Source: Blasia pusilla
Lineage: Eukaryota; Marchantiophyta; Marchantiopsida; Blasiales
Length of the DNA stretch: 64,000 bases
Assembly: GCA_050084515.1 (NCBI GenBank)
Contig: CM114275.1
Location: 25,110,001-25,174,000, forward strand
Direction: 5' to 3'
A program made the translations under genes and the position numbers. The notes below the pieces were generated by a model. It did not search any database and was not told the origin of the DNA. It saw only the letters and a list, made by a program, of their open reading frames with translations. The stretch's first letter is position 1; the number at the start of each line of letters is the position of its first letter. Shown piece after piece: positions 37,700 through 50,800 of this stretch.

Positions 37700-37949
37700 T
37701 CCCCTCCGTCCCTCCTTCGCTCTTCTTCTGTCGTGTGCGTCCTGTCGGGATGCGAACACGAGGGCAAGAGTGGGGAGCGAGCCACCGGTAGAAACACGGA
37801 GAGCGAGACAGAGGAGAGGGAAGTAACGTTGGGAGGAGGTGAGACAGAAGAGCGAGAGAGAGAGAGAGAGAGAGAGAGGAGGGGGGAGGCAGGAGGGAGG
37901 AGACAGAAGGTCAATGAGCACCGGGGAGATGGGAGAAGAGGGGCAGGGC

Positions 37950-37987
<38 letters not shown>

Positions 37988-38833
37988 GAGAGGAGAGGAG
38001 AGGAGGAGGCGACAGGTGCAGAGATCCGAAGCACGCTGGTGGGGAAAAACGAAGAAAGAGAAGGAGAGGAGGCCGGATTGGAAAGGGTGATTGGACGGAA
38101 GGCGGAGTTGAGTCCTTGGGTGTGGGTGGCATTGAGGCTGTGTTTCTCGGATTGGAGTTTACGTGTACATGCGGAACATGGTGAGGTCTGTGGACTTGGA
38201 CGGCATGTGCGTGCCTGTGAAGCCTGGTACACGGAGACAGAGCGTGCACATGGTGTTTTGCCGCGGGAGCGATGACGAAGGCGAGCAGATCTAAGCGTTG
38301 TCGGGTCGGTCGGCGCAGCCTGGCGATGCAATGAAGGGAAATGCAGCTCGACATAATGTAGAGGCTTGTTTCTCTAGGACGGATTGATCAACGGTTGAAG
38401 TTTCTCCGATCGAGCTGAATGGTATCTCGTTAGTCGGACGCGGTCCGCGGTGGTCATGCTTATACATTGTGTTCGCAGAGGCCTCATTCCCCCACTGTGT
38501 TTTTTGGTCAGGAGCAGTTCTGGCGACACCACGGATGATTTCCCTGAAGTGAACCATCTCGTTCCGTCATTTTGCGTTTACGCACATTGTCGACCTTCGA
38601 CTGTGATGGCCACTCGATGAGAACTGTTTGCGAAAGTTCTTCTTCGTGTCCTCAGTTTCCTTCCACTATAATGACACTATATCCTCGTCGCCTATTTTCT
38701 CTCATGCTCTTCCATCTACTGACGTGAACGACTGAGCCTCGACAATTTGAGCCAGTAGTTGTTCTATGATTTTTCATCGATCTCCGCGATCTATTTCTCA
38801 CAGTCCATACATGCTACTGCGGAGTTAGAAAGC
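37700..38833 (+). promoter_or_regulatory. Kinesin upstream region and probable 5' UTR, with twin GA tracts
   Basis: GA-rich DNA with two long GA runs (37854-37878 and 37954-37984) about 75 bases apart, followed by 850 bases to the start codon. GAGA repeats are common in plant promoters and 5' UTRs. The transcription start cannot be fixed from sequence, and a 5' UTR intron is possible. An in-frame upstream ATG at 38762 has no stop before the chosen start. Confidence 0.45.
37854..37984. repeat. Paired (GA)n microsatellites
   Basis: Two GA runs of about 12 and 15 units, separated by GA/GGAGG-rich sequence. Confidence 0.9.
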
Positions 38834-41800
38834 ATGGCGTCATCATCCTCCAAGGGCAGGACGAGTTCTCCTTTCCGTTTCAGGAAGCCTGGTGGCTCTG
38901 TCAATGGGAAGCTACCTGGACTCTCTCAAATTCCCACTCCACATTCTTCCTCTTCATCACACAATACAGGGGCGAGTTCAGCCAGTAAAACTCCTTCCAT
39001 TGTCGGGAGGTCATTAACTCCAAACCGGGGTCGGAGTGCAGTCGTCGCTAGTGCTCCTACTGTTACTCCTCAGAGACATCGAGTCTCTTCAACAACGTCT
39101 CCCGCTTCTACAACAAGCCCGTGCACGCCTACGTCGGAAAGGATCGACTTTCTAAACCGAGCGAAGGAGAATGTTTCGGTCACAGTTCGGTTTCGGCCTC
39201 TCAAGTAAGTTTATATATCTAATAAGTAGTTGCTTGACACTCCCTGTGTCATGCTTGTTATGGCTGCAGCCTTGAGTTCACTTCCCGTCGGGATGCTTCC
39301 GGTCTTCAATGGAGGACCGACGGAGTGGAATATGGGCGACAATGGGGTATACGGGAAGCCAGATTTATACTTGGTTTCTGAGCTAGAGATCCAGTGAGCA
39401 GATGGAAACGCTGTCTGAATTAAGGTGTCCGCGAGTTCTTTACCGTCGAGACAGTTGTTTACATCAATGAACCAAGTTCAAAATATGTTGGAAAATGGGT
39501 AAACATGGGCGGCAGTGAGAATGTAGTCGACGATAGATGATCCGCCCACCGATGAGTCATTACAAGACGCAGGTTCCACCGTTGTTCTATTTGGTGCAGT
39601 GTGCATCGTGAACGTGCCAATCTCGTGCATTATTGTTCACGTTCCAGGGAGTAGATACAAGGCAATGAACTTTGGTGGTAATCTGGGAATTGGAGGATAC
39701 AGAAAACTGTTTACAAGCTTCTCCCGGACAACGCTTCGACCTGGACTATATCTCCCTCCTTCCTACCGTTCAACGTGGCACACTGTAGATGTCACTACAA
39801 CAGTGTAAGTTCTGTGACGAAGATATTTCCGAAGCAGGCGAAAATTTAGCCTCTCGAGAATCTGAAGCAGATATTTTAAACGATTCTATCTCTGTACGGT
39901 CACCAAACACACTCAAGACTAGAACTACACCAGCGCTTGTCCACCCGAAGCACCCAGTAGCCATGCCTACGAGATTCAGTGTCATTTTTGGAACCGTTTG
40001 GCCTGAAGAATACGAATCTCGTTTCCCTTCACCGTAATTTTGAGGATGCAAGACACTCAGCCAAGGTGATATCAACTTGATGTTCCCGATGTCATCAGAT
40101 TTTGAAGATTTCCCCTGAAATTTCTCTTACCGTCCATTTGATCATCACAACGCACCACTTCGGAGGATCCTACCTTCCGTGCAAATGAAATTAAAAGACT
40201 TTTGTAGATGTCTTTCAGCCTCAGATGCGACAGGAGAGAAGCCTGTCGTGCATGATTGAGCGACCGCTTGTAAGAGTGGACCGTCCCTGCCTACGTTTTA
40301 TTGGTTGATGCCTCCGAGCACTCTATGGCTCTGCCGGTGGTCAACCGCGTTGTACTCTGTTCTTGTAGAAATTTTCGTGCCAATGCTATCTTTTAGTTTC
40401 ATTCTTCTCAACCAGTGTAGGTGACCTTTTTATACGATTGATTCTCATTCTTAAGCATCATGAAGCAGTTTCTTGTCCACTCCTTCGAGTAGCCGATCCA
40501 TTTTAAGGCTATAAAGTTGTATCAGAAAACCATGAAGTCTTGACGGTTGATCCACCCTGTTATGGATCATATCTTGAGTCCTCGTCTGCCACCACTTAAT
40601 TCTCAAGCACATGGCTGGATCTGTCAGTTGACTGCTCATTTGACTAGTTTCTCAATAGGTTTCCTGAGTTCTCAAGCTCAGCTCTGCGGAGGAGAGACTA
40701 AATCGTCCCCAAATCCTCAAATTGTGTTTCCTTGATTTCAAAGATCTTGTGCCTGATTATTGTCACCTTGTTAATCTTGTGATAATGCTGGATGGATTCC
40801 TTTGGCCCTCTGAGGTGTTCACTGGAAAGCTTCACTTCAATATGACTGTCACCACTGCCCATGGTTACTTTTGATTGTGAAGTTTTTGCACGGTCAATTG
40901 GATTGAAAGCAATCTATGGCTCAGTATTGAAGAAGAGGACTGGCCGTGCTTTTCTCAGAATTTTTTTTTATGGATGGAAGGTGTCAATTGTACCCTGACA
41001 ATTGAGTATCTTCGGTCTAGCCAATCTGAAGATGGGCGTAGATTTGAGTATCCCATTAACAATGACACTAATGGCCAAGTCCTGGCCTTGCCAAACAGGC
41101 CACAGCAGATCCAGGGGTGGTTCTCATGCCCAGCAAAAAAAAATTCCACAGCTAGAAGTTAACCAAGTTATGCTGTCAATACCACAAGTGAGTGAGTGTC
41201 TCAGATGAGCAAACTATGTGTTGACAGGGGCTGGCCCAATGTTTTCCAGGTCAATGAAATTGACGTGCAAATTGAGACTGAGGTCAGCTCTGGCAGTTTG
41301 TAAGATTGGTCTTGGCCTGCCTAGGAGATAACATCTACAAGCCAATGGCCTGATAAAAGGAAGACATGGATCTCTGGTAAAGCTTGCAAGTGTTGCATTA
41401 TGGACTGATTAATGGCATTTGTGCACAGTTCACGAGAAATCCAACGAGGAGATGAAGTAGCCTGGTATGCTGATGGGGACACCACTGTCAGAAGCGAGTA
41501 CAATGCAGCAACAGCATATGGCTTTGGTATGGTGGAAACCGTGGTTGATTGCATCCATTCTGTCAAATGCTGACCAGGACCAAGATAGACAAGTACAATC
41601 GCCTGTAACACCCTTCAGGAGCTGTTACTATGATGTATTGATGTCCAATGAAGCGGTAACTGTTCTGGAATAGTTGAGCCAAAAATGAACGTACCTTACA
41701 TGGTTTCAACTGTGTCAGGACACTAGGTCTATGAATTGGAAGTGTTTTCAGAGAGGTTTGAACTTCCTGTGTCATATTTGTTTAGCTCAAATTGGTCAAC

Positions 41801-44800
41801 AACATTTTGCTGCAGACCGAGTGTTTGGACCTGCTACGACAACTCGGGGTGTGTATGATGTTGCTGCTCAGCATGTCGTTGGTGGAGCCATGGAGGGTGT
41901 GAATGGTAAATCTCTCAACTGTATGTTTCTGACACTTGAAAGATGAGGATTTTAATTCTAACTAATATTATTGAGTTGCTGCAGCTCATTAGATATAGAA
42001 ATCAGATCTCACTTGCAGATCTCTGCCAGTAGAAGTTTCGAAAGCCTCTCCAAATGTAAGAAACCTTGGAAGATCGCCGACTAGTCTTGTGATAGATAGA
42101 CTTCTTTGTCTTTCCGACGAATTACAGTTCCATGTCATGCACCTCGTAGTCCCAGATATTTTAGCAGGATAGGGGTCTTGCTAATTAGATCACTATGTTT
42201 TTCAGGAACAAAACATAACCCTTGGGCTATGTCAGGGAGTATGAATTCTGGAATACAAGGCTGTGGTTAAGAGGTTTAGTTAGCTTAGGCAACTAAACCT
42301 TTTGGCCTTAGTGGGTTGGTGTACTTGGACTAGATTGTAGTCCTGATTGTAATTCCTGCTCTATTTTGAAGTCATTAAGAATCTCTTAATGTAAGAAGAA
42401 TCTCTTCATTCAACATGTCTACCAGATGGCACTTGGACATCGTGCCTCTCTTCTGTCCAAGACCAAGAAGTGATCAAACACATTGATTATGAAGTTGACT
42501 TCACTTGTGAGGCTCGTGAAAAGTGTCACAGCACTGCTCTAAATTGTCAATTTGGATGCATTCAGGTACTGTGTTTGCTTATGGTGTTACGAGCAGTGGC
42601 AAGACTCACACAATGCATGTGAGACCCTTTGCTCTTGCAAAAGAAATTGATTCTGCTGGACAAGAACTGGATTTTTCTCGAGGATAGTTAGGTCTTAGAA
42701 GGCAAGTGAAGGTGACAAGTCGTTTTCTGCAGGGTGACCAAAAATCTCCAGGTATTATTCCGTTGGCTGTGAAGGATGTGTTCAGCATTATCCAAGAGGT
42801 GTGTCCTCTTTTTGCCTGATAAAGCTGTAGTTTTCAGGCTCTTTTCTTATTAGTCTGAAACTTTCGCTCTGCAGGGTTCAGCAGTAATGCTGGGACACTC
42901 CCATGCACTTTCTGAAGTTTTCAGTTGGCAAATAATTGTGTAGAGGCCCTTAACTCTATACAGCCAGTCACATCGGGAACCTAGCTTTCTCTTAAGAAAG
43001 AACAAAAAGATTCAGGGGGTAGGAATGCATTCAACCTTGGGGCTGTCGTGGTTGCCACATTTAGCCTGGCCTCTTTCTGTTGCTAAGCTTAACCTTTTGG
43101 CTTTATGCAGACTCCAGGGAGGGAGTTCCTACTTCGTGTTTCATATCTTGAGATTTACAACGAGGTGGGTATCATTTTGCGTGATGAGACTTAGTAACAA
43201 AGTCAGTTTTGAGTGAAAAATTCCTAAGTTTGCTGAAATTGAGTCTTTTCAATCCAACAATGCATTATGTCCTGAATCCCCAAGGTATATTATCACGAGA
43301 GATCCTGAACAATTGGATATCCTCGATTGTTGCTTTTATTCCGTTTTTTCATCTATAAATGTGCCGTTGATTATAAATTATGTTCTGTTCACCACAAGCA
43401 GGTTGTATCTGCCATGTATATTCTGGGCATGTATCTTGATTTGGTATCCACTCTTGTTGATTGAGCAGGTTATCAATGACTTGCTAGATCCTGCAGGCCA
43501 GAACTTGAGAGTGAGAGAAGATGCCCAGGTGAGATTTTCTGCAACATGTACAGAAACTATATTCTCACCATGTCTGTAGTCATTGTTTCTTAACTTTGGA
43601 TTAACTTGTCCAAGTAAAGTTGTGGAGTGGGATTATGTTTAGTGGACTAAATCCTCCCCCTGATTTCATTGTTGTGTCGACCCAGAACTAGTTATCCTTA
43701 CCTGTGTGGTGGCTCTTTTCTCAGCTACATATAATCATGTAGGTCATGACATAGTCGGTGTAGCCGTTCCTGAAAGGAAAGAGCTCATCCCCTTTTATCG
43801 ATTTCCCTTTAAGAGTTCTACAATGATGTGTATCTCAAAAGGGTACTGGAAGGGGTGTGTGACTTCAGGTCAAGAGGCTGAGACAGTAGACCAAGGGGAA
43901 ATATGGGAGGCAATTTCTTTCATATCTATTAAGAAATGGTCTTTGCACAGATTAGATGACTGTGAAAGGATGTGGTTATCCATCGAAAAAAGGTCAATGA
44001 GTTAGCGACATGATGAAGACAACCCTCATTTTAAGACAGATTTCTAAGTATGTGCACTCGTGAAATTGTATGTCAAGAAGTCTGCCTAGGTACTTACCCT
44101 GGTAGTCTTATAGTCTCAATTAGCGATCTTGTCTATGTTTCAGGGGACATATGTAGAGGGAATTAAAGAGGAAGTTGTGCTATCGCCAGCCCATGCTCTC
44201 TCCCTGATTGCTGCTGGAGAAGGTAGGGACTCCATAGTCTCCTAAGCATCTGTGGGCTATCCTGCAGGGAAAGTGTGTGTTTGAATGTATTTGTCAGTTG
44301 TCTATGCATTAGCATCAATTCATAAAGTGGCTTGATATTTTAAAGCATATTTGGCTGGAGAAGTTTTGAAGATATCTTTGACTCGTAACCCAAGGTTTTG
44401 GGATCAAATGTGGAATTCCTCTGGACTCCATGTGTTGCAGCAAATGAGACGTCACTGAAAATGTTGAATTGTGGTTTGATCCAGAGCATCGCCATGTTGG
44501 ATCTAACAACTTCAACTTGTTGAGCAGTAGAAGTCATACCATCTTTACACTGGTATGCTGTGGACTTCTAGTTTGCTTCTTGGAAAGACAATTTCCCTTT
44601 CTTCGATTTTGCACCTCCACTCCTGTACATTGGAAGATCGCCACTGGCTCGGATTGAGCTTAGATTACATAGCAGGGAAAGCTCTGTCTTGGTGACTAAT
44701 ATCAAGGTGGGAGGTTGATAGTTTGTAGCTGAATGGTAAAGATGAATTTGTAAGAGAGAATGAAGCCAATGATACATTCCAGGGTTGGTAGCCTGTGAAT

Positions 44801-47800
44801 GAATTAACCCAGTGGTATCAGCTTCAAATGTGAGTGTATGTTCAAGATTAACACTACTGTTATTTGGGTCTCGATGCGTTCAAGTTGTAGTCCTTGCTTA
44901 ATCAGTCTGAAACGCTCTGGTGCATCAATTTGTGTCTCTTAACATCCTTGCGTGCTGAAGTCTTCTTCATTGCGTTTTATAATGTTCAGACCATTGAAAG
45001 CAGTGCGCGAGGAGAGGGTTACAGTGAGGAGGATGTGACTTTGTCACAGCTGGTAGGTTTCTACTCTTTGATTGCCATTTCTCGTATGATATTGTTCTAC
45101 ACTTTTGAGGCTGCAAACTGTGAGTAGTGCATCTTGCACCTTGAAGAGAATGATAATTAATGGAAAAATTTCATCTGTCACTTCAATAATAATTGGTCAT
45201 AGCTCTATGTCTTTTTTCAGTAATGTAGACGATCATTTTGAGGATATGAGATTAGTCTCTTATAGAGTGGTGTGGACCCTTAAGAGAAGGAGTCTAGGCC
45301 ATTTTTCATTGCTCACATTGATGTTGTTGGCCCTTTCAAAGTCTTTTCTTTCCCAGGGAAGGAGACTCTGTTGTTTGCACCTCAGGCATTGGACACTGAT
45401 AATAGTCCCTACATTGGTGCAGAATTTGATTGATCTTGCTGGGTCTGAAAGTTCCAAGACAGAAACTACGGGTTTGCGACGCAAAGAAGGCTCTTACATC
45501 AACAAAAGTTTGCTAACTCTTGGGACGGTGAGATTTCAACATGCTTCATGGAAGGCTGTTGGCCTTACTAGCTTTATGTGCTGGATTTTGGGATTTTCTT
45601 AGCTTCTCAACATTGACATCTTGTAGTGAGATATATACTTAACCCCAAAACTAACTGAAGTGCAATGCTTGCAGGTCATAGCTAAGCTGAGTGAAGGGAA
45701 GGCATCCCATATACCATACCGAGACTCTAAGCTGACACGCCTCTTGCAGTCATCATTGAGTGGCCATGGTCGAATCTCGGTACTTCCTCTTTCATGCCAA
45801 AGACACAGATTTTGTTTCTCATCGTAGAGATTATCATGCAAAGCCCCTCCAATTTGGTAATATTATTTTTACTAGTCCCTTGACTGAATCCTCACCTGAG
45901 ACACCTTCCACTTCCGAAATGTTGGACAGACTTTCAACACATTTTCCTCCAGTACCCCAATGATCCCTCAGTATGAAGGTTTATTTTTCATTACTCTAAT
46001 TTAGTTGCATGGCTGCATGACTCTTTAATATTGTCTATTGCTTCCCCAGCTTGAGGGTGGAGGTCCATTTGCAGTTCGGTCTCTCTGCTGCAGTAGTGAC
46101 TAGTTTGCTGTGGTCTTAATACTGTGGTCTTAATACTGTGGTAAACTGATAGTTCTTTTTGTTATGCACTGTCTTTCCTTGAAGCTCATCTGCACTATCA
46201 CTCCTGCATCAAGCAACAATGAGGAAACTCACAACACACTGAAATTTGCCCACCGAGCCAAGCGTGTGGAGATTCATGCTGCTTCAAATAGGGTAACTGA
46301 TTCCTTCCTCATCTCTTTGTGGATCCCAGCTCTATGCTGTGCATGGAATAGATAATGTCCATGAGGTTTCAGTTTTAAAGAAAATTTGGATTTTCCCTTG
46401 AAGTTTGGAAGAACACTATGTTTCATCTCATACTCTAACGTTAGAATATTGGGTACCTTTTCTGGATCTAGACTGTTGACGTTGTGGAAAGGCCAGATAA
46501 TAACTTGTATTTTGGGTAAACAGATTCTTGATGAAAAATCTCTGATCAAGAAATATCAAAAGGAGATCAGTAGTCTAAAGCAGGAGCTCGAGCAGTTGAA
46601 GCGGGGCATACTTGAGAAACCTTACATGGTCACAACGAGTCAAGAGGATCTTCTCACCTTGCGTCAGCAGGTTGTCTTTTTGTGTCTGGAGACTTGTACC
46701 AATTGTGCTATAGAATTTTCTCTTTCTTTTAGAGTGCTGTGTTTTCAAGGGTGGACAAACAGTAAACTAGATGGATTTATTGCTTAGGTTCTACGTTTTA
46801 TACCTCCCAGTGCTTTTGTCAACTGCGCTAACCAAATTTCTCAGTCTACCTAGGTTGCTTTCACCTATCGAAATCTGATATGTTCTGCCGGTAAAAAATT
46901 CAGTTCAGTGCGCTCATAAACGTTTCGTGAACTTCTTGGATTATCTCTTATGTCTATAGAATCAGTATATGGTCTCTATGTGTCAACAGTGTGTGATATT
47001 ATTTGTAGAATTGGTCTCTTTTAGAAATAATATCTGATGTGAATCACGACCTATGGATATTTTAGTGGATCACCACACCAACCTTTTAGTTGTATTCTGT
47101 GGTCGAAGCTGGAGGCAGGTCAAGTGAAAATGCAGTCACGGTTGGAAGAAGAGGAGCAGGCCAAGCAGGCATTGATGGGGAGAATTCAGCGGCTTACCAA
47201 GCTTATTTTGGTTTCAACCAAAAATACAATTCCTCATGCCAGTCTTCTTCCAGACAAGCCTATTCACCGTCGGAGGCACTCATTTGGAGAGGAGGAGGTA
47301 CATTCTTCTACGTCTGTGAAGTTTCTGAGGCTTTGTTCCAGGACCCATTATGCAATTAGATGTGTTTCTGTTAGTTAGGAAGTAGTTGGATTTTAGCCTG
47401 GGGACATCTGTTGCAGCATGCACCTTGTGATGCGTATGGATCACTACTGAGTAAATCGTCTGGTCTACTGCTTTACAGCTTGCCTATCTACCAGACAAGA
47501 GGCGTGATCTAGTCAATTTTGATGATGATGATGAGTCTGGGATGGGAAATCCTGACCACGAATCATCAGCTGAAGGCAAGGGCGATAGCAACAGCTTAGA
47601 GGATAGTAACAAAGAGGAGAAGAAAACAAAGAAACGAGGGGTGCTTGCGTGGTTCAAGCTTAGGGTGAGTTTAATTCTTTTGCAGAAAGTGCTCATTGAA
47701 TCGTTTTGGGTCTTATAAACTTCAAGGCTAGACCCTTGAAAGTTTTTTAGGAAGAGAGCCGGATTCATTTTTTTTGTTTTTCTCTTTTCATTCGTTTCTG

Positions 47801-50800
47801 GGTATGTATCCGTAGTCACTGGCGCAGACTCCTTGTCTATCTATGGTGGAGTTGAACAAGCCATGTGAGATGCATATCAAAATGCAGCTATGTGCAGCAT
47901 AGGATTCTTGCCCTTCTTGCCTTTACATATTCCTTTCTTATTTATTAAACACACTTTTCTAGTGAGCCTAGGCTCCAAGGCTTGTCCAGTTCTTGACTTG
48001 AAAAATCCTTCCATACAGAGAAATGAGACTCTGCACGTAAGTCCAGCCACCAGTCTAGACAACGAGATCTCCCCAATTGTGTCGCCAGGATCGGTTAATG
48101 CAGCATATGAGCAAGGTTTTGACCTCAAAGGAGCGCGAAGAAAGTCTATCAGTCGGAGGGTAGATGAAATGCTACCTGTTGCTGATTCTTTTCATGAACC
48201 AACTCAAGCTGGGGAGCTATTCAGTGCTACTGTTCGAGGTCGAAGGCCCCCACCTGTAAGTTTTGTTTCTGGAGTTCTAGCTTTCATTGCTACTGTTTCT
48301 GTCAGTTCTTGTTGGGTGTGATCCAACTGTATGGCCCCCATATTGTATCAAGCCCTACCCATTCTTATATAACTCTTGGACTGCAATGGTGTGACTCTGT
48401 TGTAGTTGTGACTTGTACTCTATACTTGTGGTGTAATGAACTTGTTATTGTTGATGTCCGAGTTGTAGTTCTTGGGTTCAGATGACTTTTAAGAGGTTTC
48501 AGCTCATTCATCAATTCCAATAAACTTTTGGGTCTCCAACTTGCAATCTGCAGACTGGCACGACCATGGCTGATCAAATGGATCTCCTCCGGGAGCAAGT
48601 CAAGATGCTTGCAGGTGAAGTTGCATTTTGTACTAGTTCTTTGAAGCGGCTGTCAGAACAAGCTGGAAACAACTCCGAGGATCCACAAATCCAAGTATGG
48701 TTTGAAAAATCCGAAGACCATAATCGTTTTGTCTGGAGATCTTGTTAAGATGGAATTCTTCATTTTAGCACGTTAGATTTTTTTGTGTTTCCTAATTAGC
48801 AAGAATGCATGTGCATTGCACTAGTGTCCCATTAACACATGTTAGTTTTCGATGCGGTAGACACCTCTTCATTTTAGAACAATCTGCACCTTTCTTATGC
48901 TAAGAAACTTTTGATTTAAAAACATCCCAACACTAAGAAAGGCAAGATATCATTTCCTTAAGAAAAGTCATTTCACAATAAATAGCGTCCTTTCTTTCAA
49001 TTATTGATGAACTTCTTACGTGTTTCATTCATAGAGAGGTACATGTAATTTAGTGAGGAGTCATACTTCTTTTCCATAAGGTGTAATATGAAACCCCACG
49101 TTGTGACTTGGCTCACTATCTTCACCTTATCAAGATGAAAGAGTAATCCTCATTTCTTTCCTCACAAGGGTTTATTCTATACCACACGTTTCCTGTTTGA
49201 AGAAGAAAGACATCTTTGAGAGAATTTTCCCATATAGTAATCCCCTTCCATAACTAATAATACAGATTCACACATCCATTCTAACTTTGTCAGTTTTTTT
49301 TATATGGAAGGAGATTGAAGAAAAGCTACATGTAGATAAATCTTACAGCAATTCACAGGAATTGAACGGTTTATCACCATATTTTGAGTTTCTACAGACA
49401 CAGATGCAAAAGCTGAAAGATGAAATTCAGGAGAAGAGGCGACAGATGAAACTTCTTGAGCAACGCATTGGGAGTGCAGACCCTGTACCCTCTACTGCGT
49501 CCCCTTTTGAGATGTCACAGGTAATAGGTTCTTCATATGTAAAAACTTGACTATGGTTCAGGAAGTTGAGGTTATCGTAAGTGCATGGCGAAGGTTGCTG
49601 TTTCCCAGTTTATATAGGGTTGAATCAACTGCAATAGGAAAAGCTAGTCGTCACCTAGTCTTTCTTAGTAGTGAAGAACGGCTGTGGTGATAACTCTGTG
49701 CAGACTATTTCAAAGCTTATGACCCAGCTCAATGAAAAGGCATTTGACCTAGAGGTATCTCTCTTCTCTAACATGAATTCAAAACGAGAATGTGCAGTTG
49801 AAAACTCAGTAGGGAGTTTTGTGAATGGAAGTCCATGATGTGCAATAGTTGATCATGCTGAAGAGACCTGGAAGACTTACAGATTGTTAAATGTCTTGGT
49901 ATAGTGTAGGACTTTTTTGGGATGTTCTGATGGATTTTGATGTTCCCTGTACTGCTGAGGGAACCAAAGCATTTCTTTGCAGACTCTGCTTGTGAACTTT
50001 CTTTCGAGAAAGTAGAAACTGACCTTTGAGGTCTACTGGATGGTTGTTCTCAGATAAAGAGTGCTGATAACCGGATACTTCAGGAGCAGTTGCAATCCAA
50101 GGTAAGGCAGTAATCAAAATGGGTGTAAATGCATAGTCTTTCTATCTTTGTTTAGATGGAAGATAACTTATCCTGATTCAAAATAATTAATTCCTTGGGG
50201 GTTGATTTTTCTGTTCCCAGGCTGTGGAAATTAATGATATGCAGGACACAATTCATTCTCTTCGTCAGCAACTTGCTATGGCATTGGAGAAGAAGGTGAA
50301 GCACCACAGAAAAGAGGATAGTCTTGTGGACAATACCGAGGAGATTGGTGGATGGTTAAGTACAGGTGGCTTATCAGGTGAGCTTCGGTATGTGGAAACT
50401 GGTTCAGATGCTGGACAGCGCAATTCCAGGGGTAGCTCACGTGACTTCAACGATCACGAATCTTCAAAGTTACAGTCACAAATACTTCAGCAGGTTTGAA
50501 CACCATGCTTTGCCTTGACTTTAGAGCTGTTTGAATTGGATTATTTCACAAGATGGACCCCATGGTTGTCTTTCCTTTTATTTTTTAGTGGCGTGATTAT
50601 GTTTCTTTTAACTTAGTAAAGTGCACACTTGATTATATGTAAGGTTATCTTGAGAGTAACAGTTCTGTTCTTGTCAAAACACGCTGAAGCAAAAAGTTTC
50701 TCAAAGCCGTCTGTGTATTGATCTACAGTGACAGATCCAGACACCATCTATCTGACAACTGGAAGATGGGTAGCCATTGATGTAGTTTTCAGTTTGTGTA

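Noticed and set aside
37654-38331. 225-codon minus-strand frame rich in Ser/Leu
   Set aside because: Opposite-strand reading of the GA-rich kinesin upstream region; composition-driven.
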